64,000 nucleotides of DNA from Virgifigura deserti (GTDB taxonomy: Bacteria > Pseudomonadota > Alphaproteobacteria > Dongiales > Dongiaceae): positions 62,001-126,000 of the forward strand of contig QOZR01000009.1 in assembly GCA_003576685.1 (NCBI GenBank). The letters run 5' to 3'. Under the pieces are notes generated by a model. It was not told where the DNA came from. It did not search any database and saw only the letters and a program-made list of their open reading frames with translations. Within the stretch, counting starts at the first letter, position 1, and each line of letters starts with the position of its first letter. The position numbers were made by a program, and so were the translations under genes. Positions 1 to 9,093 of the stretch are shown here, piece after piece.

Positions 1-204
1 CTCGACATAGGCCTTGTGGAACTCTGGAATTTCGTAGCCGGACCAAGTGAAGTAGGTAAGGTCGGATGCCGCGGCAGCAGGGCGACGCAACAACGGCACG
101 GTCATCAGACCGATGCCGAGCGCCGCCAAGGCCGTGTTGAAGGGACGCCGACCAATCTGCTGCTGTGAGAAAACGCCCGCGAGAGACTCCTTGCGCATCG
201 TCAT
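1..204 (-). CDS. ABC transporter substrate-binding protein, polyamine type, N-terminal part
   Basis: The gene runs off the left edge, so only 68 N-terminal residues are visible. They hold a twin-arginine-like n-region (GRRPFN), a hydrophobic stretch, an AAAAS cleavage-like site and then the mature start DLTYFTWSGYEIPEFHKAYV. That last stretch resembles the first strand of PotD/PotF-type spermidine/putrescine-binding proteins (established family knowledge). A GGAGG ribosome-binding site lies just upstream of the ATG. The protein would be periplasmic and deliver a cationic solute to an ABC importer. Substrate is not decidable from the fragment, and the rest of the operon lies outside the window. 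Confidence 0.75.
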   Translation of the reverse strand, partial: MTMRKESLAGVFSQQQIGRRPFNTALAALGIGLMTVPLLRRPAAAASDLTYFTWSGYEIPEFHKAYVE

Positions 205-330
205 GGACGCCTCCTGCTGATGTCGCACCAGGCGCCGGGCGGTGCATCGGCGACCGTCCGGCCGCTGCTTTTGCCTTCCCACTATAGACGTAAGTATTTG
301 AAAGTTTCGTATGAATTTTTCGCCGACCTC

Positions 331-1224
331 CTACCAGGTGAAGGTCGGAACCGAGGCCGTCGGCTGGTGGCCGAGCCGTGCCGAGAGCGCCGCCAACCGC
401 TGTGGATCGAGCGGCGCGCCGGGTGGGATGGCCAACTCCTCGGCATGGATGCCGCCGATGACCAGCAGCGAATCGATACCGGCGCCGGCGGCCCCGGCGA
501 TGTCGGTGCGCAGCGAATCCCCAACCCCCAGAATCCGCGCCTGGTCGGCGATGCTGAGAAGATCGAGGCAGGATCGGTAGACGGACGGATAGGGCTTTCC
601 ATGATACCGCACCTCCCCGCCCAACTCCTCGTAGCGGGCGGCAAGAGCACCGGCGCAGAGCTCGCGCACGCCGTCGCGCACGACCTCGAGGTCGGGATTG
701 GCGCAAATCAAGGGGATCCCACGGGCGGCACCGGCCGCGAGGGCCGGCTCATAGGTGGCGACGCTGTCCTCCGGGCCGTCGAGACCGGTCGCGAGAATGA
801 AATCCGCCGCGGCGGCATCCGGCACTTCGTCGATGTCGAGGCCCTCGAGCATGCCGCGGTCGCGCGCCGGCCCGAGATGGCAGAGCCGGCGTCCAAGTTC
901 CGCGTACCAAGGATCCTGCCTCGCCTGCAGCGATTGCCAGGCTTCCTCGCCAGAGGACAGCAGATGATCGTAGAGGTCCGGCGTGATGCCGATCTCGGCC
1001 GTGCGGCGGGCGACGGCCTCGGCCCGGCGCGGCGCGTTGGACAGGATCACGATGCGCTTGCCGCGCTCGCGAAGCCGCCGCAGGCAGTCGACCGCGCCGG
1101 GATAGGCCTTCGCGCCGTCATGCAGCACGCCCCACAAATCGATGATGTAGCCGTCATAGTGGTCGGCGAGGCCCGACAGGCCGGATTGGATCGGAACGGC
1201 AGGGAAAGCGGACTGGATGGTCAT
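331..1224 (-). CDS. HAD-IIA family hydrolase (TIGR01459-like phosphatase)
   Basis: The 297-residue protein has the HAD nucleophile motif in DLWGVLHDG near residue 30, the Ser motif in VILSNAPRR near 60, and the late acidic motif in ILGVGDSLRTDIAGA near 240. It is therefore a Mg-dependent HAD phosphatase with a IIA cap, of the NagD/TIGR01459 type found in alphaproteobacteria. The physiological phosphoester is unknown. Its ATG overlaps the pyrD stop by four bases (ATGA), so the two genes are translationally coupled; a GAGGA site precedes the start. The pairing with pyrD is compatible with a housekeeping nucleotide-phosphatase role, but that is inference. Confidence 0.88.
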   Translation of the reverse strand: MTIQSAFPAVPIQSGLSGLADHYDGYIIDLWGVLHDGAKAYPGAVDCLRRLRERGKRIVILSNAPRRAEAVARRTAEIGITPDLYDHLLSSGEEAWQSLQARQDPWYAELGRRLCHLGPARDRGMLEGLDIDEVPDAAAADFILATGLDGPEDSVATYEPALAAGAARGIPLICANPDLEVVRDGVRELCAGALAARYEELGGEVRYHGKPYPSVYRSCLDLLSIADQARILGVGDSLRTDIAGAAGAGIDSLLVIGGIHAEELAIPPGAPLDPQRLAALSARLGHQPTASVPTFTW

Positions 1225-2312
1225 GAAGGTCCTCGGTCGTTTCGGTGATCGGCGCCGACGGCGTCCGCGACGCTCGCGAACCCATCAGCGCGAAGGCAGG
1301 CCGCCAGCTCCCGCTTGATTCGGCGGACCAGTCCGGGCCCGGCATAGATCAGCGCGGTATAGAACTGCACCAGCGATGCGCCGGCTCGGATCTTGGCATA
1401 GGCGTCGGCGCCGCTGGCGACCCCGCCGGCCCCGACCAGGGGCAAACGGCCGCCGGTCAGTAGATACATGTCCGCCAGCACGGCGGTCGACGGCTTGAAC
1501 AACGGCCGGCCGCTGAGACCGCCGGCCTCGCCGGCGTGGCGGCCGCGAAGATCCGCCGGCCGCGCGATCGTCGTGTTGCTGACGATCAGCCCGTCGACGG
1601 GGGCGGCGAGCGCCACCTCGGCGATGTCGTGCTTGTCCTCCTCCGTCAGGTCCGGCGCGATCTTGAGCAGGAGCGGCGGCGGCGATGTCGGCACCGCCCG
1701 TTGACGCGCGGCCAGCACAGCGTCGATCAGGTGGGCCAGCGGCTCTCGACCCTGGAGCGCGCGCAGGCCCGGCGTGTTAGGCGAGGACACATTGACGACG
1801 AGGTAATCCGCCAAGGGCGCCAAGGCGGCGACACCGGCCGCGTAATCGGCCGCCGCGTCCGCACTGTCGCGGTTCTTGCCGAGATTGGCGCCGACGATGC
1901 CGCAGCGCGGACCGCCAGACGGCCGTCGGCGAAGCCGCGCCGCGACCGGCTGGAGGCCGTCATTGTTGAAGCCGAGGCGGTTGATCACGGCGCCGTCCTC
2001 GGCCAGGCGGAACAGCCGGGGCCGCGGGTTTCCGGGCTGGGGCCGCGGCGTCACGCTGCCGATCTCGACAAATCCGAAGCCGAGGCCGAGCGTCGCCGCG
2101 AACGCCTCCGCGTTCTTGTCGAATCCGGCGGCGAGGCCGATCGGGTTGGGCAGATCCAGGTTCCAGACGCGGGTGGCGAGAATCGGATCGTCCGGCGCCG
2201 TCTCGGCCGGCACGAGGCCCGCCGCCAGGGTGCGAATCGTCAGCCGGTGGGCCGATTCCGGTGGGAAAAGCCGCAGAAGGGCCGTCATGGTCGAGAGGGG
2301 TAGCGTCAACAT
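1221..2312 (-). CDS. pyrD: dihydroorotate dehydrogenase (quinone), class 2
   Basis: This enzyme oxidises dihydroorotate to orotate in pyrimidine synthesis and passes electrons to the membrane quinone pool. It shows the class 2 N-terminal amphipathic region (LLRLFPPESAHRLTIRTLA), then NPIGLAAGFDKNAE, GFVEIGSVTPRPQPGNP, the catalytic-loop region VNVSSPNTPGLRALQ, and C-terminal FMN-phosphate loop GGVASGADAYAKI. The open frame extends to 2399, but the ATG at 2312 gives 363 residues, close to the usual 340-360; the ATG at 2288 is an alternative. It is the first gene of a two-gene operon with the HAD phosphatase and is divergent from the S24 regulator. Confidence 0.93.
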   Translation of the reverse strand: MLTLPLSTMTALLRLFPPESAHRLTIRTLAAGLVPAETAPDDPILATRVWNLDLPNPIGLAAGFDKNAEAFAATLGLGFGFVEIGSVTPRPQPGNPRPRLFRLAEDGAVINRLGFNNDGLQPVAARLRRRPSGGPRCGIVGANLGKNRDSADAAADYAAGVAALAPLADYLVVNVSSPNTPGLRALQGREPLAHLIDAVLAARQRAVPTSPPPLLLKIAPDLTEEDKHDIAEVALAAPVDGLIVSNTTIARPADLRGRHAGEAGGLSGRPLFKPSTAVLADMYLLTGGRLPLVGAGGVASGADAYAKIRAGASLVQFYTALIYAGPGLVRRIKRELAACLRADGFASVADAVGADHRNDRGPS

Positions 2313-2400
2313 GCGGCCGGACCCTAGCAAAAGGTACGACTGCGGAACAGATAGCGCGTTCAGGCCCCAAGGGTGGGTTTCCGACAGGGTCATGGCCATA

Positions 2401-2460
2401 TTTTCCTGCTCGGCGCGAAAAGGGGGCCTTTTTTCCTGCTGACAAACCCCTTATTTCCTA
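2401..2460 (+). promoter_or_regulatory. direct repeats upstream of the S24 regulator (candidate operator)
   Basis: The ten-base word TTTTCCTGCT occurs exactly at 2401-2410 and again at 2431-2440. A related word, TTATTTCCTA, lies at 2451-2460. The exact copies are 30 bases apart, about three helical turns, so bound proteins would sit on the same DNA face. They lie between divergent pyrD and the CI-like regulator, so autoregulation by that protein is a natural reading; this is inference. Confidence 0.4.
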
Positions 2461-2473
2461 AGAAGTTGTTCCC

Positions 2474-3109
2474 ATGCTGCGCCATTCAGATATCTGGCGG
2501 GCCATCGATCGTCTCGCTGCCAAATACGACATGTCGGCCTCGGGGCTGGCGCGACGCTCGGGTCTTGACCCGACCACATTCAACAAGAGCAAGCGGAAGA
2601 CCCGCGAGGGCAAGCTGCGCTGGCCCAGCACGGAGAGCATTGCCAAGATCCTGGAGAGCACCGGCGAGCCGCTGTCCGGCTTTCTGAACCTGATCGGCGA
2701 GAGCGGCCGTGGCGGCGGCACGCTGCCGCGGCTTCCGGTCCTGGGCTATGCCCAAGCCGGCCAGGCCGGCTATTTCGACGACGCCGGCTTTCCCGCCGGC
2801 AATGGCTGGGACGAGATCGAGTTCCCCGAGGTCAGCGACAGCAACGCCTACGCGCTGGAGATCACCGGCGACAGCATGGAGCCGGTCTATCGCGAGGGGG
2901 ACATCATCGTCGTCTCGCCGGCCGCCAGTCTCCGACGTGGCGATCGGGTCGTGCTGAAGACCCGCGCCGGAGAGATCATGGCGAAGCAGCTGATCCGGCA
3001 AAGCGCGCGCAAGATCGAGCTCGTCTCCCTCAACCCGAACTATCCGCCCCTCACCTTCGGCAGCGACGACATCGTCTGGATGGCCCGTATCATCTGGGCC
3101 AGCCAGTAG
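2474..3109 (+). CDS. CI/LexA-like S24 family transcriptional regulator
   Basis: A 211-residue protein with an N-terminal XRE-type helix-turn-helix (about residues 8-65, including SASGLARRSGLDPTTFNKSK) and a C-terminal S24 peptidase-like domain. The catalytic serine is S134 in ITGDSMEP and the general-base lysine is probably K171 in EIMAKQL. A linker GYAQAGQAGYF contains Ala98-Gly99, placed like the self-cleavage site of phage CI repressors. This architecture supports a repressor inactivated by RecA-stimulated autoproteolysis, but no phage genes surround it, and such proteins are common chromosomal regulators in alphaproteobacteria. Targets are unknown; repeats just upstream may be its own operator. 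Confidence 0.88.
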   Translation: MLRHSDIWRAIDRLAAKYDMSASGLARRSGLDPTTFNKSKRKTREGKLRWPSTESIAKILESTGEPLSGFLNLIGESGRGGGTLPRLPVLGYAQAGQAGYFDDAGFPAGNGWDEIEFPEVSDSNAYALEITGDSMEPVYREGDIIVVSPAASLRRGDRVVLKTRAGEIMAKQLIRQSARKIELVSLNPNYPPLTFGSDDIVWMARIIWASQ

Positions 3110-3217
3110 ATCTTGACCGGCCGCGGGCTTTTGACCGGAGAGGTCATAGGCTTATATTCCTTGACCTTCGACCGGCATTCTGCTTCAATGACCGGCCGTC
3201 GCTGCTCGGACGCGCCA

Positions 3218-3484
3218 ATGAGCCGATCGAACCCGCTTTTCACCTTGGCCGCCATCGAGCGGCGTTATGACGGCCCGATCCCGCTCCTGCCGCGGGACCG
3301 GATGGTCGAAGCCGCGGCCCAGAGTGCGCTGTTCGACCGCCGCGCCCGTAATGCTACGCTGGCACGTGCGCGTGCCAGGGCGCAGAGCCATAGGATTCCG
3401 GATGAAGCCGCAGACGGCCGGCTTGCTCGCGACCTTCTGCTCTATCGCCAAGCCGGCCTCGCCTGGCGGAACCTGTCGGGGTAA
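3218..3484 (+). CDS. hypothetical protein, 88 residues
   Basis: The open frame begins at 3113, but the ATG at 3218 gives a compact basic protein starting MSRSNPLFTLAAIERRYDGP and ending in RQAGLAWRNLSG. It contains a strongly arginine/alanine-rich helix near residues 45-60. No domain is recognised. It is placed between the S24 regulator and the aminotransferase on the same strand, and codon use is like its neighbours. It could be an uncharacterised small conserved protein or a spurious frame in GC-rich DNA. Confidence 0.45.
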   Translation: MSRSNPLFTLAAIERRYDGPIPLLPRDRMVEAAAQSALFDRRARNATLARARARAQSHRIPDEAADGRLARDLLLYRQAGLAWRNLSG

Positions 3485-3613
3485 TCGCGGTTACGCTTTC
3501 GGCTGTGAAATCCGTCCCGTTGCCAAACGACGGTCACCGGTTATTCTGACTCGCCTCACTCGGCAGACGACGTCCTCGGGGCGCATGATGCGCACAGCGC
3601 ATGGAGAGGTCGC

Positions 3614-4450
3614 ATGAACGCGTGGCATTACATCGACGGCCGATGGGTCGATGGTAACCCGCTGCTGATGGGGGCTTGGTCGCATGCCACCTGGCAGGGC
3701 ACGGCGGTGTTCGATGGTGCCCGCGCGTTCGAGGGAACCACGCCCGACCTCGACCTGCATTGCGCGCGTGCCGTCCGCTCCGCAACAGCGCTGGGGCTTA
3801 GCTCGCCATTGACGGCGGGCGAGATCGAGGAGATCGCCCGCGAGGGGATTGACCGGTTCCCGAAGGGGACGCCGCTCTATATCCGGCCCTTCCTATGGTC
3901 GGAGGAGGGCTGGATCGCGCCCGATCCGGAAAGTACGCGCATCGCGATCTCGGTCATCGAAACGCCGCTGCCTGAGCCGACGGGAACCAGCATCTGCCTG
4001 TCGAGATATCGCCGCCCCACACCCGAGACGGCGCCGACCGACGCCAAGGCGGTCTGCCTCTACGCCCAGGCTGGCCGCGCCAGAGGCGAAGCGAAGAACA
4101 AGGGCTTCGACGATGCGGTCATGCTCGATGCGCTGGGCAATGTGGCGGAGTTCAGCTGCGCCAACATATGGATCGCCAAGAACGGTGCCGCTCACACGCC
4201 GATGCCCAACGGAACCTTCCTCAACGGCATCACCCGCCAGCGACTCGTCAAGCTGCTGCGCAAGGCCGGCATTGCGGTCCATGAGCGAACATTGAGCTAT
4301 CAGGAGGTGCTGGAGGCCGACGAGATCTTCTCGAGCGGCAACCATGCCAAGCTGCTGCCGATCACCCGCATCGAGCAACGCAACCTTCAGCCCGGCCCGA
4401 TCTACGCGCGCGCGCGCGAGCTGTACTGGGCATTCGCACATCAAGGATAG
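3614..4450 (+). CDS. class IV PLP aminotransferase (branched-chain aminotransferase-like)
   Basis: The 278-residue protein has the fold-type IV hallmarks: N-terminal YIDGRWVDGNPLLMGAWSHATWQGTAVFDGARA, the PLP-lysine region DAKAVCLYAQAGRARGEAKNKGFDDAVMLD, the NVAEFSCANIW motif that contacts the cofactor, and the NGITRQRLVKLL phosphate-binding region. It would exchange an amino group between a branched-chain or related amino acid and 2-oxoglutarate. The family also holds D-amino acid aminotransferase and aminodeoxychorismate lyase, so the exact substrate is uncertain. GFA protein follows 21 bases downstream on the same strand, probably co-transcribed. Confidence 0.85.
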   Translation: MNAWHYIDGRWVDGNPLLMGAWSHATWQGTAVFDGARAFEGTTPDLDLHCARAVRSATALGLSSPLTAGEIEEIAREGIDRFPKGTPLYIRPFLWSEEGWIAPDPESTRIAISVIETPLPEPTGTSICLSRYRRPTPETAPTDAKAVCLYAQAGRARGEAKNKGFDDAVMLDALGNVAEFSCANIWIAKNGAAHTPMPNGTFLNGITRQRLVKLLRKAGIAVHERTLSYQEVLEADEIFSSGNHAKLLPITRIEQRNLQPGPIYARARELYWAFAHQG

Positions 4451-4471
4451 GGCATCGGCACGGGGGATCGG

Positions 4472-4939
4472 ATGAAAGACGGCCTGGAAGGCGGCTGCGC
4501 CTGCGGCGCAGTGCGTTATCGGCTCGGCTCCGCGCCGATGTTCGTGCATTGCTGCCATTGCCGTGACTGTCAGCGGCAGACGGGAAGCGCCTTCGTCATC
4601 AACGCCTTGATCGAGACCGACCGGATCACGCTACTTTCGGGCGATCCTAGGCCGGTTGCGGTGCCCACCGATAGCGGCCGCCCGCACGAAATCCACCGTT
4701 GCCCGGACTGTGGGACCGCAATCTGGAGCAACTATGGCGGCCGCCCCGCCCTCCGCTTCGTCCGTGTCGGCACGCTCGACGACCCAACGGCGCTGCCCCC
4801 GGACGTGCATATCTACGTCCGGTCGAAACTGCCCTGGATTCCGCTACCGGAAGGCACCCCCGCGTTCGATGCCTATTACGATCTGCAGGCGCAATGGCCC
4901 GCCGCCAGCCTCGAGCGCCGCCGCGCGATCCTCGGCTGA
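4472..4939 (+). CDS. GFA/CENP-V family zinc protein
   Basis: The 155-residue protein has the GFA zinc-ligand pattern: GGCACGAVRY at residues 7-16, HCCHCRDCQRQTG at 26-38, and HRCPDCGTAIWS near 75. Founding members were described as glutathione-dependent formaldehyde-activating enzymes, but many paralogues have no known function, so formaldehyde detoxification should not be assumed. It lies directly behind the aminotransferase gene and converges on glsA, with only 24 bases between stop codons. Confidence 0.88.
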   Translation: MKDGLEGGCACGAVRYRLGSAPMFVHCCHCRDCQRQTGSAFVINALIETDRITLLSGDPRPVAVPTDSGRPHEIHRCPDCGTAIWSNYGGRPALRFVRVGTLDDPTALPPDVHIYVRSKLPWIPLPEGTPAFDAYYDLQAQWPAASLERRRAILG

Positions 4940-4963
4940 CCGACGACTGCCGGCGTGGTCCGC

Positions 4964-5881
4964 TCAGAGGATCGACATCTTGGTCATCCGGACGAACAGC
5001 TCGAGCGCGGCGGTGCCGACCAGCGAATTTCCGGAACGGTCCAGTTCCGGCGACCACACGGCGATGCAGCATTGCCGCGGCACGACGGCGACGATGCCGC
5101 CGCCCACGCCGCTCTTCGCCGGCAGGCCGACCCGGAAGGCGAAACTGCCGACCGAATCATACATCCCGCAAGTCATCATCAGCGCGTTGATCCGCCGCGC
5201 CTGTCGGTCGGTGAGGACGGCTTCCTCCAGGATCGGCGAAACGCCGGCATTGGCGAGCGGCAGAAAGGTCCTGGCGAGATCCGAGCAGCTCATCTCCAGC
5301 GAGCATTGGTGGCAGTACGCCGAGAGCAGATCGCCGGGGTCATGCCGGATCGTCTTGTGGCATCGCAGCAGGTTCGCGATTGCCGCGTTCCGATGCGCTG
5401 CCCGCAGCTCGGAGGCGGCGACCTTGGCGTTATAGTCGACGGAGAAATCGCGCGAAAGCACGCGGGCATAGTCGAGGATGACCTGCGTCGTCTCCTTCCC
5501 GGTTCGCGCCATGACGCAGTCGAGCACGACCAGCGCCCCGGCATTGATGAACGGGTTGCGCGGCACACCCTTCTCGTACTCGAGCTGCACTAGCGAGTTG
5601 AAGGGCGTGCCGGACGGCTCCTTGCCGACCCGCCGCCACACCTCGTCTCCCCTGATGCTCATGGCAAGCATGAGCGTGAGCAGCTTCGAGATGCTTTGGA
5701 TCGAGAATTTCTCGTCGACATCACCGACGGTGAATTCCCTGCCGTCCACCATGCTGACCGCCATGCCGAACTTGGTGGCGGGCACGCGCCGCAGCGCGGG
5801 GATGTAGGAGGCAACCCGGCCTTTGCCGAAATAGGGCCGGACCTCCCGAGCGATCTCCTCCAAAAGTTCGGCAAGGTCCAT
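4964..5881 (-). CDS. glsA: glutaminase
   Basis: Hydrolyses glutamine to glutamate and ammonia; a serine beta-lactamase-fold enzyme of the GlsA/YbaS family. The SxxK nucleophile motif is S63-I-S-K66 in FSIQSISKLLTL. Further family signatures are GKEPSGTPFNSL, NPFINAGALVV and a C-terminal GVGGGIVAVVPRQCCIAVWSPELD stretch that helps form the oxyanion site. The ATG at 5881 gives 305 residues, matching the usual 305-310; the open frame extends further upstream to 5980. It follows rnk by 20 bases, so the pair is likely one transcript. Confidence 0.94.
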   Translation of the reverse strand: MDLAELLEEIAREVRPYFGKGRVASYIPALRRVPATKFGMAVSMVDGREFTVGDVDEKFSIQSISKLLTLMLAMSIRGDEVWRRVGKEPSGTPFNSLVQLEYEKGVPRNPFINAGALVVLDCVMARTGKETTQVILDYARVLSRDFSVDYNAKVAASELRAAHRNAAIANLLRCHKTIRHDPGDLLSAYCHQCSLEMSCSDLARTFLPLANAGVSPILEEAVLTDRQARRINALMMTCGMYDSVGSFAFRVGLPAKSGVGGGIVAVVPRQCCIAVWSPELDRSGNSLVGTAALELFVRMTKMSIL

Positions 5882-5901
5882 CGAGAGGCAGCGGCACTTA
5901 C

Positions 5902-6339
5902 TTAGGCTGACGGCAGAGCGTCGCGGCTCTGTTCGGCTTGCGGCTGGAACAGTAGCTTGACCACGGTCAGGCTCTTCCACTCGCCCTTGGGCGTCTCCCG
6001 TTCGATCGATTGCCCCTCCGAGAGCCCGAGCAGCGCCGCGCCGATCGGCGTGAGGATCGAGACCTTGCCCTCGGCGATGTCCTGCTCGCCCGGATAGACA
6101 AGGGTGATCGTCCGGCGCTCCCCGGTCGCATCGTCCTTGAACTCGACGCGGGAGTGCATCGTGACGACGGTCGGCGCAATCTTGTCGGCGTCGACCACCT
6201 GGGCACGGTCGAGCTCGTCGGCGAGGAATTCGCCGACATGCGGCATCTGCCGCAGAGCGGCCGAGGTCAACTCGGACAGGCGCTCGTGATCGTTTCGCGT
6301 CACGACGATGGGGGGAGACTTATGGGGTAGGCTCATCAT
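5902..6339 (-). CDS. rnk: nucleoside diphosphate kinase regulator / GreA-like protein
   Basis: The 145-residue protein has a short N-terminal segment followed by a GreA/GreB C-terminal FKBP-like domain (residues about 55-130: DADKIAPTVVTMHSRVEF through LTPIGAALLGLSEGQSI). This is the Rnk arrangement: it binds RNA polymerase near the secondary channel but lacks the long GreA coiled coil. Consecutive ATG codons follow a very strong GGAAAGGAGG site. It sits upstream of glsA in the same direction. Confidence 0.88.
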   Translation of the reverse strand: MMSLPHKSPPIVVTRNDHERLSELTSAALRQMPHVGEFLADELDRAQVVDADKIAPTVVTMHSRVEFKDDATGERRTITLVYPGEQDIAEGKVSILTPIGAALLGLSEGQSIERETPKGEWKSLTVVKLLFQPQAEQSRDALPSA

Positions 6340-6389
6340 GGTCCTCCTTTCCTGAATTCGGCCGCCGGCTGTGCTTGCAACTGCTTCCT

Positions 6390-6560
6390 CTAAGCCGCAC
6401 TGCCCGGCCCTGGACCGTCATCTTCCGACGACGGTTGCTTCGGCGAGGGTCTTGGTTGAAACGGGACGACGTTGTCGCTCACCGGCATGCCGCAGCTGTC
6501 GCAAACCGCGGCCGCGGGAGACAGGCGTGTATGACACTTCGCGCAAGTTCCGCTGTCCAT
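6390..6560 (-). CDS. small zinc-ribbon protein
   Basis: A 56-residue frame starting MDSGTCAKCHTRLSPAAAV with paired cysteines, CAKC and CDSC, spaced about 14 residues apart. This is a typical zinc-ribbon; it is followed by a Pro/Ser/Asp-rich tail. The ATG at 6560 places the first CxxC at residue 6; an upstream ATG at 6611 is possible. No strong ribosome-binding site is visible. It is 50 bases upstream of rnk on the same strand and might open that operon. Function is unknown. Confidence 0.5.
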   Translation of the reverse strand: MDSGTCAKCHTRLSPAAAVCDSCGMPVSDNVVPFQPRPSPKQPSSEDDGPGPGSAA

Positions 6561-6853
6561 GACATGACAATCCCAATGCTGCGCCACAACCCCGAAGGAG
6601 CTGGAGGGCAAGTCAGAAAGTCGTCGAAGCTTTGGAGATTTGCCCCGGATCGCGGGCGCCAGGGACCTTAGTCGCGCCGGTCAGACCCGGGGAAAGATGC
6701 CTGCTTGAAGGCTACCGGCGCGGAGCAAAAAGCGATGTGTGATGCAAAAGGCCTGCATAATAATCAAATCATAGCAGGCAGTACCGCGGAGTCAACGCGT
6801 CGGGAAGGAACGCGATATCTCAATTTGAATCTTGCGTTATGAGTAGGTGAGGC

Positions 6854-7279
6854 GTGGGATATGTTTCACTGAACGGCGACGGAGCAAGAAAGTTGACGGA
6901 AGACGAGCGTGCCATTCGCGAACTGGTCGATACTTGGCTCGCCGCCACCAAGGCCGGCGACCTCCGAACGGTGCTGAGCTTAATGACGGAGGACGTCGTC
7001 TTCATGGTTCCTGGCCAAAAGCCGTTCGGGAAAGAAGCCTTCGAGGCCGCCTCTGAAGGAATGACGAATGTCCGGATCGACGGAACGAGCGACATTCAGG
7101 AGATTCAGGTCCTGGGCGATTGGGCCTATCTTCGCACATATATCGAGATGAGCATGAGTCGACCTGACGACGAGGCACTGGTACGCCGATCCGGCTACAC
7201 GCTCACGATACTGCGCAAGGAGCCTGACGGGCGATGGCGCCTTGCGCGTGATGCGAATTTGCTGACGGCAGAGATGTAG
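6854..7279 (+). CDS. SgcJ/EcaC-like SnoaL-fold protein (DUF4440 type)
   Basis: A 141-residue cystatin-like alpha+beta protein: ERAIRELVDTWLAATKAGDL, the TEDVVFMVPGQKPFGKEAF strand-turn, and C-terminal GYTLTILRKEPDGRWRLARDANLL match the SnoaL_3/DUF4440 family. Members are small stand-alone enzymes or ligand binders with no uniform reaction. The start is a GTG at 6854; a TTG at 6893 is possible. The gene stands alone, converging on lysK after about 240 bases of preceding noncoding DNA. Confidence 0.8.
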   Translation: MGYVSLNGDGARKLTEDERAIRELVDTWLAATKAGDLRTVLSLMTEDVVFMVPGQKPFGKEAFEAASEGMTNVRIDGTSDIQEIQVLGDWAYLRTYIEMSMSRPDDEALVRRSGYTLTILRKEPDGRWRLARDANLLTAEM

Positions 7280-7354
7280 CTGCCGCTGCGTTGATCATGC
7301 CTTGCGGGTCCGCAAATGCCGGCCTCAGGACGAAGCGGGATAACAGCGCGACGT

Positions 7355-8941
7355 CTATCCCACGCCCAGATCCTCGCCCGCAAGGGCGCGGCGGATGAGC
7401 GCCTTCGTCTCCTCAAGCCCATAGAGAGCGATGAAGGAGCCCATACGCGGCCCCTGGCTCTGCCCCAGCAGGACCTCGTAGAGCGCCTTGAACCAGGCGC
7501 GCAGCTCGGGGAAATCGTGGCGCTTGCCGGTTTCGTAGACCTGGGTCTGAATCGCCTCGGCACCGGCATCGGCCGGCAGGCGCTCCAGCTCCTGCAGCAG
7601 GTCCTCGAGTGCCGCACGCTCGGTCTGCGTCGGCGCACGATAGCGCTTCGCCGGCTTGACGAAATCCTGATAGTAGCGGATCGCATGGCCGACCAGCCGG
7701 TCGAGCATCGGCGCCGTCTCGGGCCGGGCCTCGGGCGCATAGCGCGAGATGAAGCCCCACAGCACCGCCTTGTCCTCGCTGTTGCAGACGCTCGCCAGGT
7801 TGAGGAGGATGCCGAAGCTCAGATGCGCGGCTTCGACCGGCGGCTTGCCGTTATGGATGTGCCAAGCCGGATTCTCCAGCCGCGCCGCCGGCGCCTCGCC
7901 CTCGAACTTCTCGAGGAAAGTCAGATAATCGTCGACGGCGCGCGGGATCACGTCGAAATAGAGCCGCTTCGCCGCGCGCGGCTTCTGAAACATGAACAGC
8001 GACAGGCTCTCCGGCGGCGCGTAGGCCAGCCACTCCTCGACGCTGAGGCCATTGCCCTTGGACTTCGAGATCTTCTCGCCCTTCTCGTCGAGGAACAGCT
8101 CGTAATTGAACCCTTCCGGCGGCGGGCTGCCCAGGATCGAGCAGATCCGGCTCGCCAGCTTCACGGAATCGATCAGGTCCTTGCCGGACATCTCGTAGTC
8201 GACGCCCAGCGCATGCCAGCGCATTCCCCAGTCCGGCTTCCACTGCAGCTTGCAATGGCCGCCCGTCACGGGCACCTCGACTAGGCTGCCGTCCTCGTCC
8301 TTGTAGGAAACCGTGCCGGCGGCGACGTCATGCGCGACGATCGGCACCTGCAGCACATGACCGGTCTTCGGGCTGACCGGCAGGAAGGGGCTGTAGCTCG
8401 CCGCCCGCTCCTCGCGCAGGCTCGGCAGCATCACCTTCATCACGGCGTCATAGTTTTCGAGGACCCTGCGCAGGGCGGCGTCGAACCGGCCGCTCTTGTA
8501 CCAGTCGGTCGAACTCTGGAACTCGTACTCGAACCCGAAATCGTCGAGGAAGCCGCGCAGCATCGCATTGTTGTGATGCCCGAAGCTCTCATGGCAGCCG
8601 AACGGGTCGGGAACGGACGTCAAGGGCAGATGCAGATGCTGCCGCAGCATCTCCTGGTTCGGCACATTATCCGGCACCTTGCGCAGCCCGTCCATGTCGT
8701 CGGAAAAGGCGAAGAGACGGGTCGGCAGGTCGCTCATCCGCTGGAAAGCCTGACGCACCATGGTAGTGCGGACGACTTCGCCGAAAGTGCCGATATGGGG
8801 CAGGCCCGACGGGCCATAGCCGGTTTCGAACAGGACATAGCCCTTCTCCGGTGCCTTGTCCGCATAGCGGGCGAGCAGCTTGCGCGCCTCCTCGAAAGGC
8901 CAGGCCTTGGCGCCAAGAGCCAGTTCGCGTTCGCTCGTCAT
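7355..8941 (-). CDS. lysK: lysyl-tRNA synthetase, class I
   Basis: Charges tRNA-Lys with lysine. This is the class I (archaeal-type) enzyme that replaces class II LysRS in many alphaproteobacteria. It carries the HIGH-like motif in [14 protein letters not shown] near residue 45 and the KMSKS-like motif in [12 protein letters not shown] near 280. The ATG at 8941 ([12 protein letters not shown]) gives 528 residues; the frame extends 13 codons upstream but lacks a better start. It is divergent from amn with about 150 bases between. Confidence 0.96.
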   Translation of the reverse strand: MTSERELALGAKAWPFEEARKLLARYADKAPEKGYVLFETGYGPSGLPHIGTFGEVVRTTMVRQAFQRMSDLPTRLFAFSDDMDGLRKVPDNVPNQEMLRQHLHLPLTSVPDPFGCHESFGHHNNAMLRGFLDDFGFEYEFQSSTDWYKSGRFDAALRRVLENYDAVMKVMLPSLREERAASYSPFLPVSPKTGHVLQVPIVAHDVAAGTVSYKDEDGSLVEVPVTGGHCKLQWKPDWGMRWHALGVDYEMSGKDLIDSVKLASRICSILGSPPPEGFNYELFLDEKGEKISKSKGNGLSVEEWLAYAPPESLSLFMFQKPRAAKRLYFDVIPRAVDDYLTFLEKFEGEAPAARLENPAWHIHNGKPPVEAAHLSFGILLNLASVCNSEDKAVLWGFISRYAPEARPETAPMLDRLVGHAIRYYQDFVKPAKRYRAPTQTERAALEDLLQELERLPADAGAEAIQTQVYETGKRHDFPELRAWFKALYEVLLGQSQGPRMGSFIALYGLEETKALIRRALAGEDLGVG

Positions 8942-9093
8942 TTCTCGTCCGCCCACCGCAAAAGTTCTGGAAATTACCAAAACGGCAATTCGCGGCGGAA
9001 GTTAAGGAGAACCGGCCGGAACGTCAACGAAGGTCGCGACGGGCTGGCAGTCGGCCGCACGCTCTGATACTTCAAGACCATTCGAGGGTAAAT

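Noticed and set aside
8851..9093. N-terminal extension of AMP nucleosidase
   Set aside because: It runs antisense into lysK; the ATG at 9094 has a good ribosome-binding site and gives the normal family length.
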